Part shown: positions 1-5,798 of the stretch, piece after piece
How positions within the stretch are numbered: position 1 is the stretch's first letter
Layout: the number at the start of each line of letters is the position of its first letter
Assembly: GCA_001920085.1 (NCBI GenBank)
Contig: MNJC01000124.1
Coordinates: forward strand, 1-20,702
Length of the DNA: 20,702 bases
Direction: 5' to 3'
From: Actinobacteria bacterium 13_1_20CM_4_69_9
GTDB lineage: Bacteria > Actinomycetota > Thermoleophilia > Gaiellales > Gaiellaceae
Program-made: the position numbers and the translations under genes
Notes under the pieces: generated by a model
Databases searched by the model: none
Told to the model about the DNA's origin: nothing
The model's input: the letters and a program-made list of their open reading frames with translations, nothing else

Positions 1-293
1 GGGCCGCCGGCCTCAACCTCTGCGCCGGTATGACCGGCGGCGTGCTCTATGTCCTCGACGACTCCGGTGTGCTTCCGGTCCGGCTGAACGCCGGCATGGT
101 CATCGCCGAGCGCAGTGCGGGAGAGGACCTGCGCGCGCTCCTCGAGCTCCACGTTCGCCACACCGGCTCGGCGCGGGCAGCCGCGCTGCTCGAGGACTGG
201 CAGAGGAGCTCGGCGCTCTTCTGGCGCGTTCTGCCGCGCGCAAGTGCGGAAGGTGCCGCCGAAGACGGCGCCCTTCAGATCGCGTCAGCCTGA
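1..293 (+). CDS. gltB: Glutamate synthase large subunit, C-terminal fragment (partial)
   Basis: This is the 3' end of a gene that begins before the window; the frame is open from base 3 to the TGA at 291-293. The visible ~96 residues read AGLNLCAGMTGGVLYVLDD and then LLELHVRHTGSARAAALLEDW, with the pattern xxFWRVLP near the end. This is the typical end of the GXGXG domain of the NADPH- or ferredoxin-dependent glutamate synthase alpha subunit (GMTGG, then H-xx-HTGS, then a Trp/Phe-rich helix). The family makes two glutamates from glutamine and 2-oxoglutarate in the cytoplasm. The context fits well, because the next genes on the opposite strand are glutamine synthetase, P-II and Amt. The gene is convergent with amt, with only 16 bases between the two stop codons. 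The catalytic domains are outside the window, so intactness cannot be judged. Confidence 0.85.
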   Translation, partial: AAGLNLCAGMTGGVLYVLDDSGVLPVRLNAGMVIAERSAGEDLRALLELHVRHTGSARAAALLEDWQRSSALFWRVLPRASAEGAAEDGALQIASA

Positions 294-309
294 CGCCGGC
301 TCCGCGCAC

Positions 310-1734
310 CTAAGCGGGTTCGGGCTCGGCGTCGAGCCGGTCCGGGTGCACCCTTGGCTCCAGGCTTTTCGAACCGTGTGCTCCGGGATCGTTCCAGTGC
401 GTGGTGAGAACCGTCGACGGATCGCCGTACCCGCCGGGGACAGGGATGTAGAACTCGGGATAGCCCCACATCCCGTGCTCGGAGACGTCCAGGCCCGCCG
501 TCTCGACGTGCGCCTCGACGCGGATGCCCCAGAGGCGCTTCATCGCCCACAGACACCCGAAGGACGAAGAGAACGTGAACACGCCCACGGCGAGCAGGCC
601 GACGGCTTGCACGCCGAGCTGGTGGAACGAGCCGGTGTACACGAGCCCACCCGTGCCGGTCGCGAGGTTCGCCGCGAGCGCCGGAACCGCGAACAAGCCG
701 GTCGCAAGCGTCCCCCACACGCCTGACATCCCGTGCACGGCGACTGCGCCGATCGGGTCGTCGATGCCGAGCCCCTCGACCCACAGCACCCCGACGACGG
801 CGATGACGCCGGACACGAGCCCGATCACGACCGCGGCCCACGGCGCGACGAAGCCCGACGCCGCCGTGATCGCGACGAGCGCCGCAAGCACGCCGTTCAG
901 CATCATCGACACGTCGGGCTTCCGTAGGATCGCCCACGCGCTGAGGATGCCGCCGAGCGCACCCGCCGCGGCTGCAAGGTTCGTCGTCAGCGCGACGTAG
1001 CCGAAATAGCCGAGCTTGTCGCCCGTGACCACCGCGAGCGTCGAGCCCGGGTTGAAGCCGAACCAGCCGAACCAGAGGATGAGCGTCCCCAGGACGGCGT
1101 AGGGCATGTTGTGCCCCGGTATCGGGTTCGCGCGCCCGTCCTTGCCGAACTTGCCGATGCGCGGCCCGAGCAGCAGCGCGCCTGCGAGGGCCGCGAGCGC
1201 ACCCTGGTAGTGAACGACCGTCGAGCCGGCGAAGTCCTGCATGCCGAGCCCGAACAGCCAGCCGCCGGAGTGCCAGATCCAGTGCGACGTGATCGAGTAA
1301 ATCAGCGTGAAGCAGACTCCGAACGCGAAATACACCCATAGCTTCGCCCGCTCCGCCATCGCGCCCCACACGATCGCCAGGGAGACGCCGGCGAACACGA
1401 CCTCGAACAGGTAAGCAGCGGCGCCGGGGATCGTCGAGAAGAACGAATAGGGCGCCTTCCCCACCGAAAGCAGGGCGTCGGTCGAAGGGAAGAACCCGTG
1501 AGTGCCGATCACCGCGTTGCCGTCGCCGAAGGCGATCCCGAAGCCGACCGCCCAGTAGACGAGCGATGTGATGCCGAAAATGAGGACGTTCTTGCCCGCG
1601 ATGTGAGCTGCGTTCTTCATCCGCGTGAGGCCCGCCTCGAGGAAGGCGAAGCCGGCCTGCATGAACATGACGAGCACCGCCGCGATGACGACCCACAGCG
1701 TGTTCGCCGCGATCAGCAGGTCGCTCGTCTTCAT
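310..1734 (-). CDS. amt: Ammonium transporter, Amt family
   Basis: This 474-residue polytopic membrane protein conducts ammonium/ammonia across the cytoplasmic membrane. Family hallmarks are visible: an N-terminal membrane segment rich in FMQAGFAFLEAG, the signature DFAGSTVVH, the segment HNMPYAVLGTLILWFGWFGF, and AVHGMSGVWGT carrying the second pore histidine. The C-terminal tail contains GLDVSEHGMWGY, the cytoplasmic region that P-II proteins contact in this family. I chose the ATG at 1734 because the protein from there starts directly with the first membrane segment and because it overlaps the P-II stop codon as ATGA. The frame stays open further upstream, but that part reads through the P-II gene. 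It is the last gene of the glnA operon, and coupling to P-II suggests the usual control of the transporter by P-II. Confidence 0.95.
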   Translation of the reverse strand: MKTSDLLIAANTLWVVIAAVLVMFMQAGFAFLEAGLTRMKNAAHIAGKNVLIFGITSLVYWAVGFGIAFGDGNAVIGTHGFFPSTDALLSVGKAPYSFFSTIPGAAAYLFEVVFAGVSLAIVWGAMAERAKLWVYFAFGVCFTLIYSITSHWIWHSGGWLFGLGMQDFAGSTVVHYQGALAALAGALLLGPRIGKFGKDGRANPIPGHNMPYAVLGTLILWFGWFGFNPGSTLAVVTGDKLGYFGYVALTTNLAAAAGALGGILSAWAILRKPDVSMMLNGVLAALVAITAASGFVAPWAAVVIGLVSGVIAVVGVLWVEGLGIDDPIGAVAVHGMSGVWGTLATGLFAVPALAANLATGTGGLVYTGSFHQLGVQAVGLLAVGVFTFSSSFGCLWAMKRLWGIRVEAHVETAGLDVSEHGMWGYPEFYIPVPGGYGDPSTVLTTHWNDPGAHGSKSLEPRVHPDRLDAEPEPA

Positions 1735-2081
1735 CCGACCTCGAGCTCCTCGAGCCGAATTCCGGTGCGGTTGTGGGTGACGTTGTCGACGCGGCTCGTC
1801 CACACGATGCCGTCGCCCGACTCGTTGCCGCTCCGAGCCGCGTCGGCAATCGCCGCGACGACTGCCGGCGCGATCCCGTCCTCGACGACGAACGTGAGCA
1901 GCGCCTTGGGCAGGAAGCGCGACTCGAACACGCGACCGCGGTACTCGTGCGTGACCCCGCGCTGGCGCCCGTGCCCGATCGCCTCGACGACGGTGACGCC
2001 AACATGACCCGTCTCGTGCTCGACCGCGTCGATCACTGTCTCGACGCGTTCGCGGATCACGACGGCCTCGACCTTGATCAC
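1731..2081 (-). CDS. P-II family nitrogen regulatory protein, divergent T- and B-loops
   Basis: This 116-residue protein of the GlnB/GlnK family reports 2-oxoglutarate and ATP/ADP status to partners such as Amt. The start is the GTG at 2081, giving VIKVEAVVIR; it overlaps the upstream GNAT stop as GTGA, and its own TGA overlaps the amt ATG. The T-loop reads GHGRQRGVTHEYRGRVFESRFLPK and aligns without gaps to the E. coli GlnB T-loop. Gln39 and Lys58 (E. coli numbers), used in ligand binding, are kept, but the modified Tyr51 is Phe (residue 52 here). The B-loop reads SGNESGDGIVW: it is one residue longer than usual and lacks the Lys normally found after GDG. The NRTG near the end keeps one nucleotide-binding Arg. 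Covalent nucleotidylylation at the usual site is therefore impossible, and ATP binding may be altered. The amt-adjacent position suggests a GlnK-like role. Confidence 0.9.
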   Translation of the reverse strand: MIKVEAVVIRERVETVIDAVEHETGHVGVTVVEAIGHGRQRGVTHEYRGRVFESRFLPKALLTFVVEDGIAPAVVAAIADAARSGNESGDGIVWTSRVDNVTHNRTGIRLEELEVG

Positions 2082-2575
2082 AGCCGCTTCTCCAGGAAGA
2101 TCGTGTCGCGCCAGATGCCGTCGCGCTTCGCGATGCGCTCCCGCACGCCGACGACGCGAAAGCCGCACCGCTCGTGCAGCGCGAGCGACGTGTGGTTCTC
2201 CGGAAAGATCGAGGTCTGGATCATCCAGATGCCTGCCGCACGAGCGCCGTCGATCAGCGCCCGCAACAGTTGCCCGCCGACGCCCCGGCCCTGCACATGC
2301 CGTGCGACGTACACGGTGTTCTCGACGACGCCGAAATAGCACCGGCGCTTCGACGCCGGCGACAACGCCGCCCAGCCGACCACCTCGTCGTAGAGCTCGG
2401 CGACGAGGCGGTGGCCGGGGAGATGGGCGGCGTCCCACGCCTCCCAGGACGGCAGCTCGGTCTCGAAGGTCGCGAGGCCGTTGCGCATGCCGTCCCAGTA
2501 GATGTCGGCGACCGCCGACCAGTCCTCGGGGAGGAGGGCCCGAACTTCGACGGTCGGCGGCGCCGCGGCGAGCAT
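2078..2575 (-). CDS. GNAT acetyltransferase, phosphinothricin/methionine sulfoximine acetyltransferase-like
   Basis: This 165-residue GCN5-related N-acetyltransferase transfers acetyl from acetyl-CoA to an amine. The features resemble the phosphinothricin acetyltransferase (PAT/Bar/MddA) group: IYWDGMRNGLATFE near the N-terminus, GWAALSPASKR, VENTVYVARHVQGRGVG with the acetyl-CoA loop at about residues 95-100, IFPENHTSLALHERCGFR, and WRDTIFLEKRL at the end. Known members acetylate glutamate analogues such as phosphinothricin, methionine sulfoximine or methionine sulfone, which inhibit glutamine synthetase. I chose the ATG at 2575, 7 bases after the glnA stop; it overlaps the P-II gene as GTGA, so it is probably translated by coupling. 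No strong Shine-Dalgarno sequence is visible. The substrate is inferred from family and position. A different small amine, or a protein of the nitrogen system, is also possible. Confidence 0.9.
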   Translation of the reverse strand: MLAAAPPTVEVRALLPEDWSAVADIYWDGMRNGLATFETELPSWEAWDAAHLPGHRLVAELYDEVVGWAALSPASKRRCYFGVVENTVYVARHVQGRGVGGQLLRALIDGARAAGIWMIQTSIFPENHTSLALHERCGFRVVGVRERIAKRDGIWRDTIFLEKRL

Positions 2576-2582
2576 CGAGCAG

Positions 2583-4028
2583 CTAGCAGTCGTAGTAGAG
2601 GGCGAACTCCGCCGGATGCGGTCGGAGCCGGACGACGTCGGTCTCATTCTCGCGCTTGTAGGCGATCCACGTGCGAATCAGCTCCTCGCTGAAGACACCG
2701 CCAGCGGTCAGGAACTCGTGGTCCGTCTCCAGCGCGTACAGCGCCTCGTCGAGCGAGCCCGGCACCTGCGCCACGCCGCGGTCTTCCTCGAAGAGGTCCC
2801 AGTCGGCCGGCTCGCCTGCGTCGAGACCCTTCTGGATCCCGTCGACGCCGGCCATCAGCATCGCGGCGAACGCGAGGTACGGGTTCGCGGACGCATCCGG
2901 GCAGCGGAACTCGATGCGCTTCGCCTTCGGCGAGTCGGAGTACATCGGGATGCGGATGCAGGCGCTGCGGTTTCGCTGCGAGTAGACGAGGTTCACGGGG
3001 GCCTCGTAGCCCGGAACGAGCCGGCGGTACGAGTTGGTCGTCGGCGCGCAGAATGCGAGCAGCGCCGGCGCGTGCGCGAGCAGCCCGCCGACGTACGCCC
3101 GCGCGAGCTGCGACAGCCCGGCGTATCCCGACTTGTCCGCCATCAGCGCCGTGCCCTCCTTCCAGAGGGACTGATGCGTGTGCATTCCCGACCCGTTGTC
3201 ACCGAAGATCGGCTTGGGCATGAACGTCACGCTCTTGCCGGCAGCACGCGCGACGTTCTTGACCACGTACTTGTAGGTCATGACCCGATCCGCCATGCGC
3301 GTGAGCGTCTCGTAGCGCAGGTCGATCTCGCACTGCCCACCCGACGCGACCTCGTGGTGGTGGAACTCGCACGGGATCCCGAGCCGTTCGAGTGTCAGCA
3401 CCATCTGGGTACGCAGGTCGCTGAGGGTGTCGTGCGGCGCCGGCGGGAAGTACCCCTCCTTCTCGCGCACCGTGTAGCCGAGCCCGGGCTTGCCCGAGTT
3501 CCAGTGGCCTTCGCCGGAATCGACGAGATAGCGCGCCGTGTTCGGGCCGAGCTCGTACGACACCTCGTCGAAGACGAAGAACTCGCACTCCGGGCCCATG
3601 TACGCCGTGTCTGCGATCGCCGTCGAGCGGAGGTAGTCCTCGGCGCGACGGGCGACCCGGCGCGGGTCTCTCGCGTAGCCGCCGCGCGTGATCGGATCGG
3701 CTATCTCGCAGATCAGCGACAGCGTCGGCGCCTCGGTGAACGGGTCGAGAATCGCGGACGAGGCGTCGGGCATCAACAGCATGTCCGACTCCGATATCCC
3801 CTGCCAGCCGCGGATCGACGAGCCGTCGAAGCCGAGCCCCTCGTCGAACGCGGACTCGTCGAACGCCGAGATCGGCAGCGTCATGTGCTGCCACGTGCCG
3901 AGCAGGTCGCAGAACTTCAGGTCGACCATCTTCGCCGTCGTCTCGCGCGCCCACTCGAGCGCCTCGCGCGCGTCCGGCGCGGTCGCGGCGCCGTTCGCGA
4001 GGTAGTGCTTCGTCTCTTCCGCTGCCAT
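2583..4028 (-). CDS. glnA: Glutamine synthetase type I, without the adenylylation tyrosine
   Basis: This 481-residue cytoplasmic enzyme makes glutamine from glutamate, ammonia and ATP; the family forms dodecamers. The beta-grasp region with GFDGSSIRGW (about 67-75), the metal/glutamate-binding EFHHHEVASGGQ (221-232), MPKPIFGDNGSGMH (270-282), the NRSACIRIP loop and the end RPHPAEFALYYDC are all present. Length and sequence match GSI-beta of actinobacteria. In the loop that normally holds the adenylylated tyrosine (E. coli Tyr397, in DKNLYDL), this protein reads ADWDLFEED: two residues are missing, Trp410 stands at the tyrosine position, and the loop has no other Tyr. The ATG at 4028 has a clear AAGGAG five bases upstream. 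The frame is open to an ATG at 4094, but that part is the leader terminator. It is the first gene of the operon with GNAT, P-II and amt. Confidence 0.97.
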   Translation of the reverse strand: MAAEETKHYLANGAATAPDAREALEWARETTAKMVDLKFCDLLGTWQHMTLPISAFDESAFDEGLGFDGSSIRGWQGISESDMLLMPDASSAILDPFTEAPTLSLICEIADPITRGGYARDPRRVARRAEDYLRSTAIADTAYMGPECEFFVFDEVSYELGPNTARYLVDSGEGHWNSGKPGLGYTVREKEGYFPPAPHDTLSDLRTQMVLTLERLGIPCEFHHHEVASGGQCEIDLRYETLTRMADRVMTYKYVVKNVARAAGKSVTFMPKPIFGDNGSGMHTHQSLWKEGTALMADKSGYAGLSQLARAYVGGLLAHAPALLAFCAPTTNSYRRLVPGYEAPVNLVYSQRNRSACIRIPMYSDSPKAKRIEFRCPDASANPYLAFAAMLMAGVDGIQKGLDAGEPADWDLFEEDRGVAQVPGSLDEALYALETDHEFLTAGGVFSEELIRTWIAYKRENETDVVRLRPHPAEFALYYDC

Positions 4029-4033
4029 GACCG

Positions 4034-4039
4034 CTCCTT
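4034..4039 (-). promoter_or_regulatory. Shine-Dalgarno sequence of glnA
   Basis: The minus strand reads AAGGAG five bases before the ATG at 4028. It is the best ribosome binding site in the left half of the window and decides the glnA start against the longer open frame that reaches 4094. Confidence 0.8.
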
Positions 4040-4053
4040 CGACTCGGGACCAC

Positions 4054-4091
4054 AAAAAAAGAGCCCAGGACTCCCACGAGTCCTGAGGCTC
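4054..4091 (-). terminator. Intrinsic terminator between WYL gene and glnA, inside the glnA leader
   Basis: On the minus strand, GAGCC and CAGGACTC pair with GAGTCCTG and GGCTC. This gives a 13-bp stem with one bulged base and a GTGG loop (4061-4091), followed at once by seven T (4060-4054). It lies 46 bases after the WYL stop and ends only 25 bases before the glnA ATG. It may simply end the WYL transcript. However, only about 14 bases separate the T-tract from the glnA Shine-Dalgarno, too few for a complete promoter downstream of the hairpin. glnA transcription therefore probably starts upstream and passes through it, as in attenuation, or from a promoter embedded in the stem. Confidence 0.85.
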
Positions 4092-4103
4092 CATTGCCTC
4101 GGC

Positions 4104-4123
4104 GCCCGCCTGCTGCGGCGGAC
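4104..4123 (-). other. Short hairpin upstream of the glnA leader terminator
   Basis: The minus strand can form CCGCC-GCAGCA-GGCGG, with one more G-U and one more G-C pair outside it, giving about 7 bp. It lies between the WYL stop and the terminator. It could be part of an RNA switch ahead of glnA or a chance GC-rich stem; no alternative pairing with the terminator arm is obvious by eye. Confidence 0.3.
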
Positions 4124-4137
4124 GACCTGTTCAGACC

Positions 4138-5046
4138 CTAGCGGACCTCGCGGACGCCGTACAGATCCGCAACCTCGCTCGCCGTCGCAGCGATCCGCTC
4201 GCGTAGCTCCGGCGGCTCGAGCACCTCCGCGTCGGGCCCGAACTTGAGCAGCTCGCGCAACGCTTCGTCCAGGCTCTCGAAGCCGACCGTGTAGACGCCG
4301 TCGCCCCGCTGCAGATCCGGCGGGAGGTGGCGAATCGCAAGCTCGCTCGCGCGGAGCGTGACCTCGACGCGTGGGCGAGAAGCTTCGAACGTGCGCGACC
4401 ACTCCTGCCAGAACGCGGCGAGGTCGAACTCCTCCAGCCGGTCGAAGCCGTCGTCGCGGATCCGCACGGACACGAACCGTGACACGCGGTAGACGCGCAT
4501 TCCGGCCGAGCGATGCGCGACCAGGTACCACGCGCCGCCCTTGAGCACGAGGCCGAGCGGATCGAGCGTGCGGCGCACGACGCGCGGCCCCTCGCGGTAG
4601 CGCGCGCTCAGCCGCCGCTGCTGCCAGGTCGCGGAGGCGATCGTGGGCAAATGCGGCACCGTGTCCTCGGCTCGGAACCAGCCGCGGGCGTCGAGGTGGA
4701 AGTAGCGCTCGGCGCGGCTCGCGCGCTCCTGCAGCTCGGCCGGGAGCGCGGCGAGCACCTTCAGGCGCGCGTTTGCGAGAACGCCGCCGAGGCCGAGCTC
4801 CGCGGCAGGCGCCGGCGCGACGAAGAGCGCCTCCGCCTCTTCGGCGGTGAGGCCCGTCAGCTTCGTGCGGTAGCCGCCTGCAGGGCCCCGGACGGCTTCC
4901 ACGGGAACGCCGGCCGCCGCCAGCGACTCCACGTCGCGGTGGATCGTCCGCACCGAGACCTCGAAATGCGAGGCGAGCTCCGGCGCCGTGAGCTGCCCTC
5001 GCATCTGCAGGAGGAGGAGCAGCGAAACGAGCCGCGTCGCCCGCAT
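4138..5046 (-). CDS. WYL-domain transcriptional regulator with N-terminal winged HTH (YafY-like)
   Basis: This 302-residue protein is probably a DNA-binding regulator. Residues 1-60 form a DeoR-type helix-turn-helix (RLVSLLLLLQ, LTAPELASHFEVSVRTIHRDVESLAAAGVPV, ending in GPAGGYR). Residues about 135-205 form the WYL domain, with LDPLGLVLKGGAWYLVAHR carrying the WYL triplet at 173-175 and the RVYRVSRF strand. The C-terminal part matches the WCX extension. WYL domains are thought to bind small ligands or nucleic acid; the ligand is unknown here. The ATG at 5046 has a TATCTT -10-like hexamer eight bases upstream, so the mRNA may be leaderless. That hexamer overlaps an inverted repeat shared with the divergent small ORF/cupin unit, so autoregulation and control of the cupin genes are plausible. 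It ends at a terminator before glnA. Confidence 0.92.
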   Translation of the reverse strand: MRATRLVSLLLLLQMRGQLTAPELASHFEVSVRTIHRDVESLAAAGVPVEAVRGPAGGYRTKLTGLTAEEAEALFVAPAPAAELGLGGVLANARLKVLAALPAELQERASRAERYFHLDARGWFRAEDTVPHLPTIASATWQQRRLSARYREGPRVVRRTLDPLGLVLKGGAWYLVAHRSAGMRVYRVSRFVSVRIRDDGFDRLEEFDLAAFWQEWSRTFEASRPRVEVTLRASELAIRHLPPDLQRGDGVYTVGFESLDEALRELLKFGPDAEVLEPPELRERIAATASEVADLYGVREVR

Positions 5047-5054
5047 CGAGCGTG

Positions 5055-5060
5055 AAGATA
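5055..5060 (-). promoter_or_regulatory. Candidate -10 element of the WYL regulator gene
   Basis: The minus strand reads TATCTT (TANNNT class) with eight bases to the ATG at 5046, the spacing expected for leaderless transcription. It overlaps the left half of the ATACATG/CATGTAT repeat. No convincing -35 at normal spacing was found. Confidence 0.45.
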
Positions 5061-5090
5061 CATGACAGAAGCTGGCATGTATATGTGTCA
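5058..5090. promoter_or_regulatory. Inverted repeat operator in the divergent WYL / cupin promoter region
   Basis: A perfect 7-bp inverted repeat, ATACATG (5058-5064) and CATGTAT (5076-5082), is separated by 11 bases. An overlapping pair, TGACA (5063-5067) and TGTCA (5086-5090), puts a -35-like TGACA on each strand. The region lies between divergent starts at 5046 and 5101. The symmetry suits a dimeric regulator, most likely the adjacent WYL protein; that link is inference. Confidence 0.55.
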
Positions 5091-5100
5091 GGCTGTGCTC

Positions 5101-5238
5101 ATGAGCGACGAACGAGAAGAGCAGCAGTCCGAGCTCGAGCGTGAGGAACGACGGCTCGAGCGCCTGCGGCTCGTCGTGGTCCCACGTCTCGAGCCGCGGT
5201 GGGAGGACGAGGAGCCAGACCCCGAACAGGCCGCATGA
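5101..5238 (+). CDS. Small charged 45-residue protein, translationally coupled to cupin gene
   Basis: An ATG at 5101 opens a 45-codon frame ending in TGA at 5236-5238. The product begins MSDEREEQQSELEREE and is almost entirely Glu, Arg and Leu, then Pro near the end (RLEPRWEDEEPDPEQ). It has no signal peptide or membrane segment and is probably helical in its first half. I do not recognise the family. The gene is supported by its position directly behind the divergent promoter region, its ATGA overlap with the cupin start at 5235, and mostly G/C third codon positions. It may be a partner of the cupin protein or mainly a leader that carries ribosomes to the cupin start. Confidence 0.55.
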   Translation: MSDEREEQQSELEREERRLERLRLVVVPRLEPRWEDEEPDPEQAA

Positions 5239-5675
5239 ACGTCTTCGACGACGAGTGGGGCGAGGAGCAAGAGGACTGGTCGGGCGGCGGCGCGAAGTCG
5301 AAGCGGCTCGTCGGGCGCGGGCCGGTGCTGGGCGCGAGCGTCTACGAGCTCGGTCCTGGAAACTTTGCCGTCTACCACTACCACCACGGCTCGGAAGAGC
5401 TCCTCGTCGTGCTGCGCGGTCGCCCCACCCTGCGGACGCCGGACGGCGAGCGGGTGCTCGCCGAGGGCGAGGCCGTCCATTTCCCGACGGGGCCCGACGG
5501 TGCGCACGCGGTTCGAAACGACACCGAGGAGCCCGTGCGCTTCATCGTCGCCGGCACGCGCGTGTTTCCGGAGGTCGTCGAGTATCCCGACCTGAAGCAG
5601 ATCACCGTGCAGGCGCCCCAAGCGTCGCAAACCGGCGAGCGCCTGTGGCTCATTCACGACGTCGGCGCCGCTTGA
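5235..5675 (+). CDS. Cupin-domain protein
   Basis: This 146-residue soluble protein is a single-domain cupin. Motif 1 is visible as YHYHHGSEELLVVLRGRPTLR (about residues 49-69), with two or three metal-ligand histidines and a Glu, followed by GEAVHFPTGPDGAHAVRN as motif 2 with another His. Such proteins bind a divalent metal and either act on a small molecule or sense it; the reaction cannot be told from sequence. Its end (KQITVQAPQASQTGERLWLIHDV) lies after the barrel. The ATG at 5235 overlaps the stop of the 45-residue ORF; an in-frame ATG at 5199 would add 12 residues that overlap that ORF and look non-coding. It is likely controlled from the divergent WYL promoter region. Confidence 0.88.
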   Translation: MNVFDDEWGEEQEDWSGGGAKSKRLVGRGPVLGASVYELGPGNFAVYHYHHGSEELLVVLRGRPTLRTPDGERVLAEGEAVHFPTGPDGAHAVRNDTEEPVRFIVAGTRVFPEVVEYPDLKQITVQAPQASQTGERLWLIHDVGAA

Positions 5676-5684
5676 CACGGCTGC

Positions 5685-5690
5685 TACGTT
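5685..5690 (+). promoter_or_regulatory. Candidate -10 element ahead of the ABC exporter operon
   Basis: TACGTT fits the TANNNT -10 class and resembles TACGCT before hsp20 in this window. It ends eight bases before an ATG at 5699 and about 110 bases before the ABC ATPase start. A TTGACA at 5672-5677 is too close to act as its -35. Confidence 0.4.
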
Positions 5691-5698
5691 CTTTCGGG

Positions 5699-5719
5699 AT
5701 GAACTTCCTCTTCGGCTGA
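5699..5719 (+). CDS. Possible leaderless leader peptide MNFLFG upstream of ABC exporter
   Basis: ATG AAC TTC CTC TTC GGC TGA encodes six residues. It begins eight bases after a -10-like TACGTT, so it could be translated from the 5' end of the mRNA. A small hairpin (5741-5754) follows, and then the ABC ATPase gene with its own AGGAG. Short hydrophobic leader peptides sometimes control downstream transporter genes. Nothing here proves translation, and a frame this short can arise by chance. Confidence 0.25.
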   Translation: MNFLFG

Positions 5720-5740
5720 ATCTTCACGCCCCGTGCGCCG

Positions 5741-5754
5741 CCTGCGTCGGCAGG
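5741..5754 (+). other. Small hairpin in the ABC operon leader
   Basis: CCTGC (5741-5745) pairs with GCAGG (5750-5754) around a GTCG loop, and the stem can be extended by a G-U and a C-G pair. It lies between the possible MNFLFG peptide and the ABC ATPase start, with no T-tract after it. It is a weak candidate for a leader structure. Confidence 0.25.
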
Positions 5755-5787
5755 TGTCCAGCGCGTGTCCGTGTACCGCCGAATCGT

Positions 5788-5792
5788 AGGAG
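5788..5792 (+). promoter_or_regulatory. Shine-Dalgarno sequence of the ABC ATPase gene
   Basis: AGGAG ends six bases before the GTG at 5799 and supports that start codon. Confidence 0.7.
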
Positions 5793-5798
5793 CTCATC

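Noticed and set aside
275..2005. Long open frames overlapping amt and P-II in other frames (also opposite lon, MmpL, rml, permease and propeller genes)
   Set aside because: Their products are Arg/Ala/Gly-rich with no domains, as expected of shadow frames in GC-rich DNA; the recognised genes occupy the true frames.
4029..4094. N-terminal extension of glutamine synthetase by 22 residues from an ATG at 4094
   Set aside because: The extension reads through the terminator hairpin and its T-tract; the ATG at 4028 has a good AAGGAG and fits the family length.
4029..4137. Known glutamine riboswitch ahead of glnA
   Set aside because: I see the terminator and one small hairpin but none of the conserved sequence I would expect of the glnA RNA class; a covariance-model search would be decisive.
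5672..5677. TTGACA as a -35 element for the ABC operon
   Set aside because: It includes the cupin stop, and the hexamer at 17-18 bases downstream (CGGGAT/GGGATG) does not resemble a -10; TACGTT is only 7 bases away.
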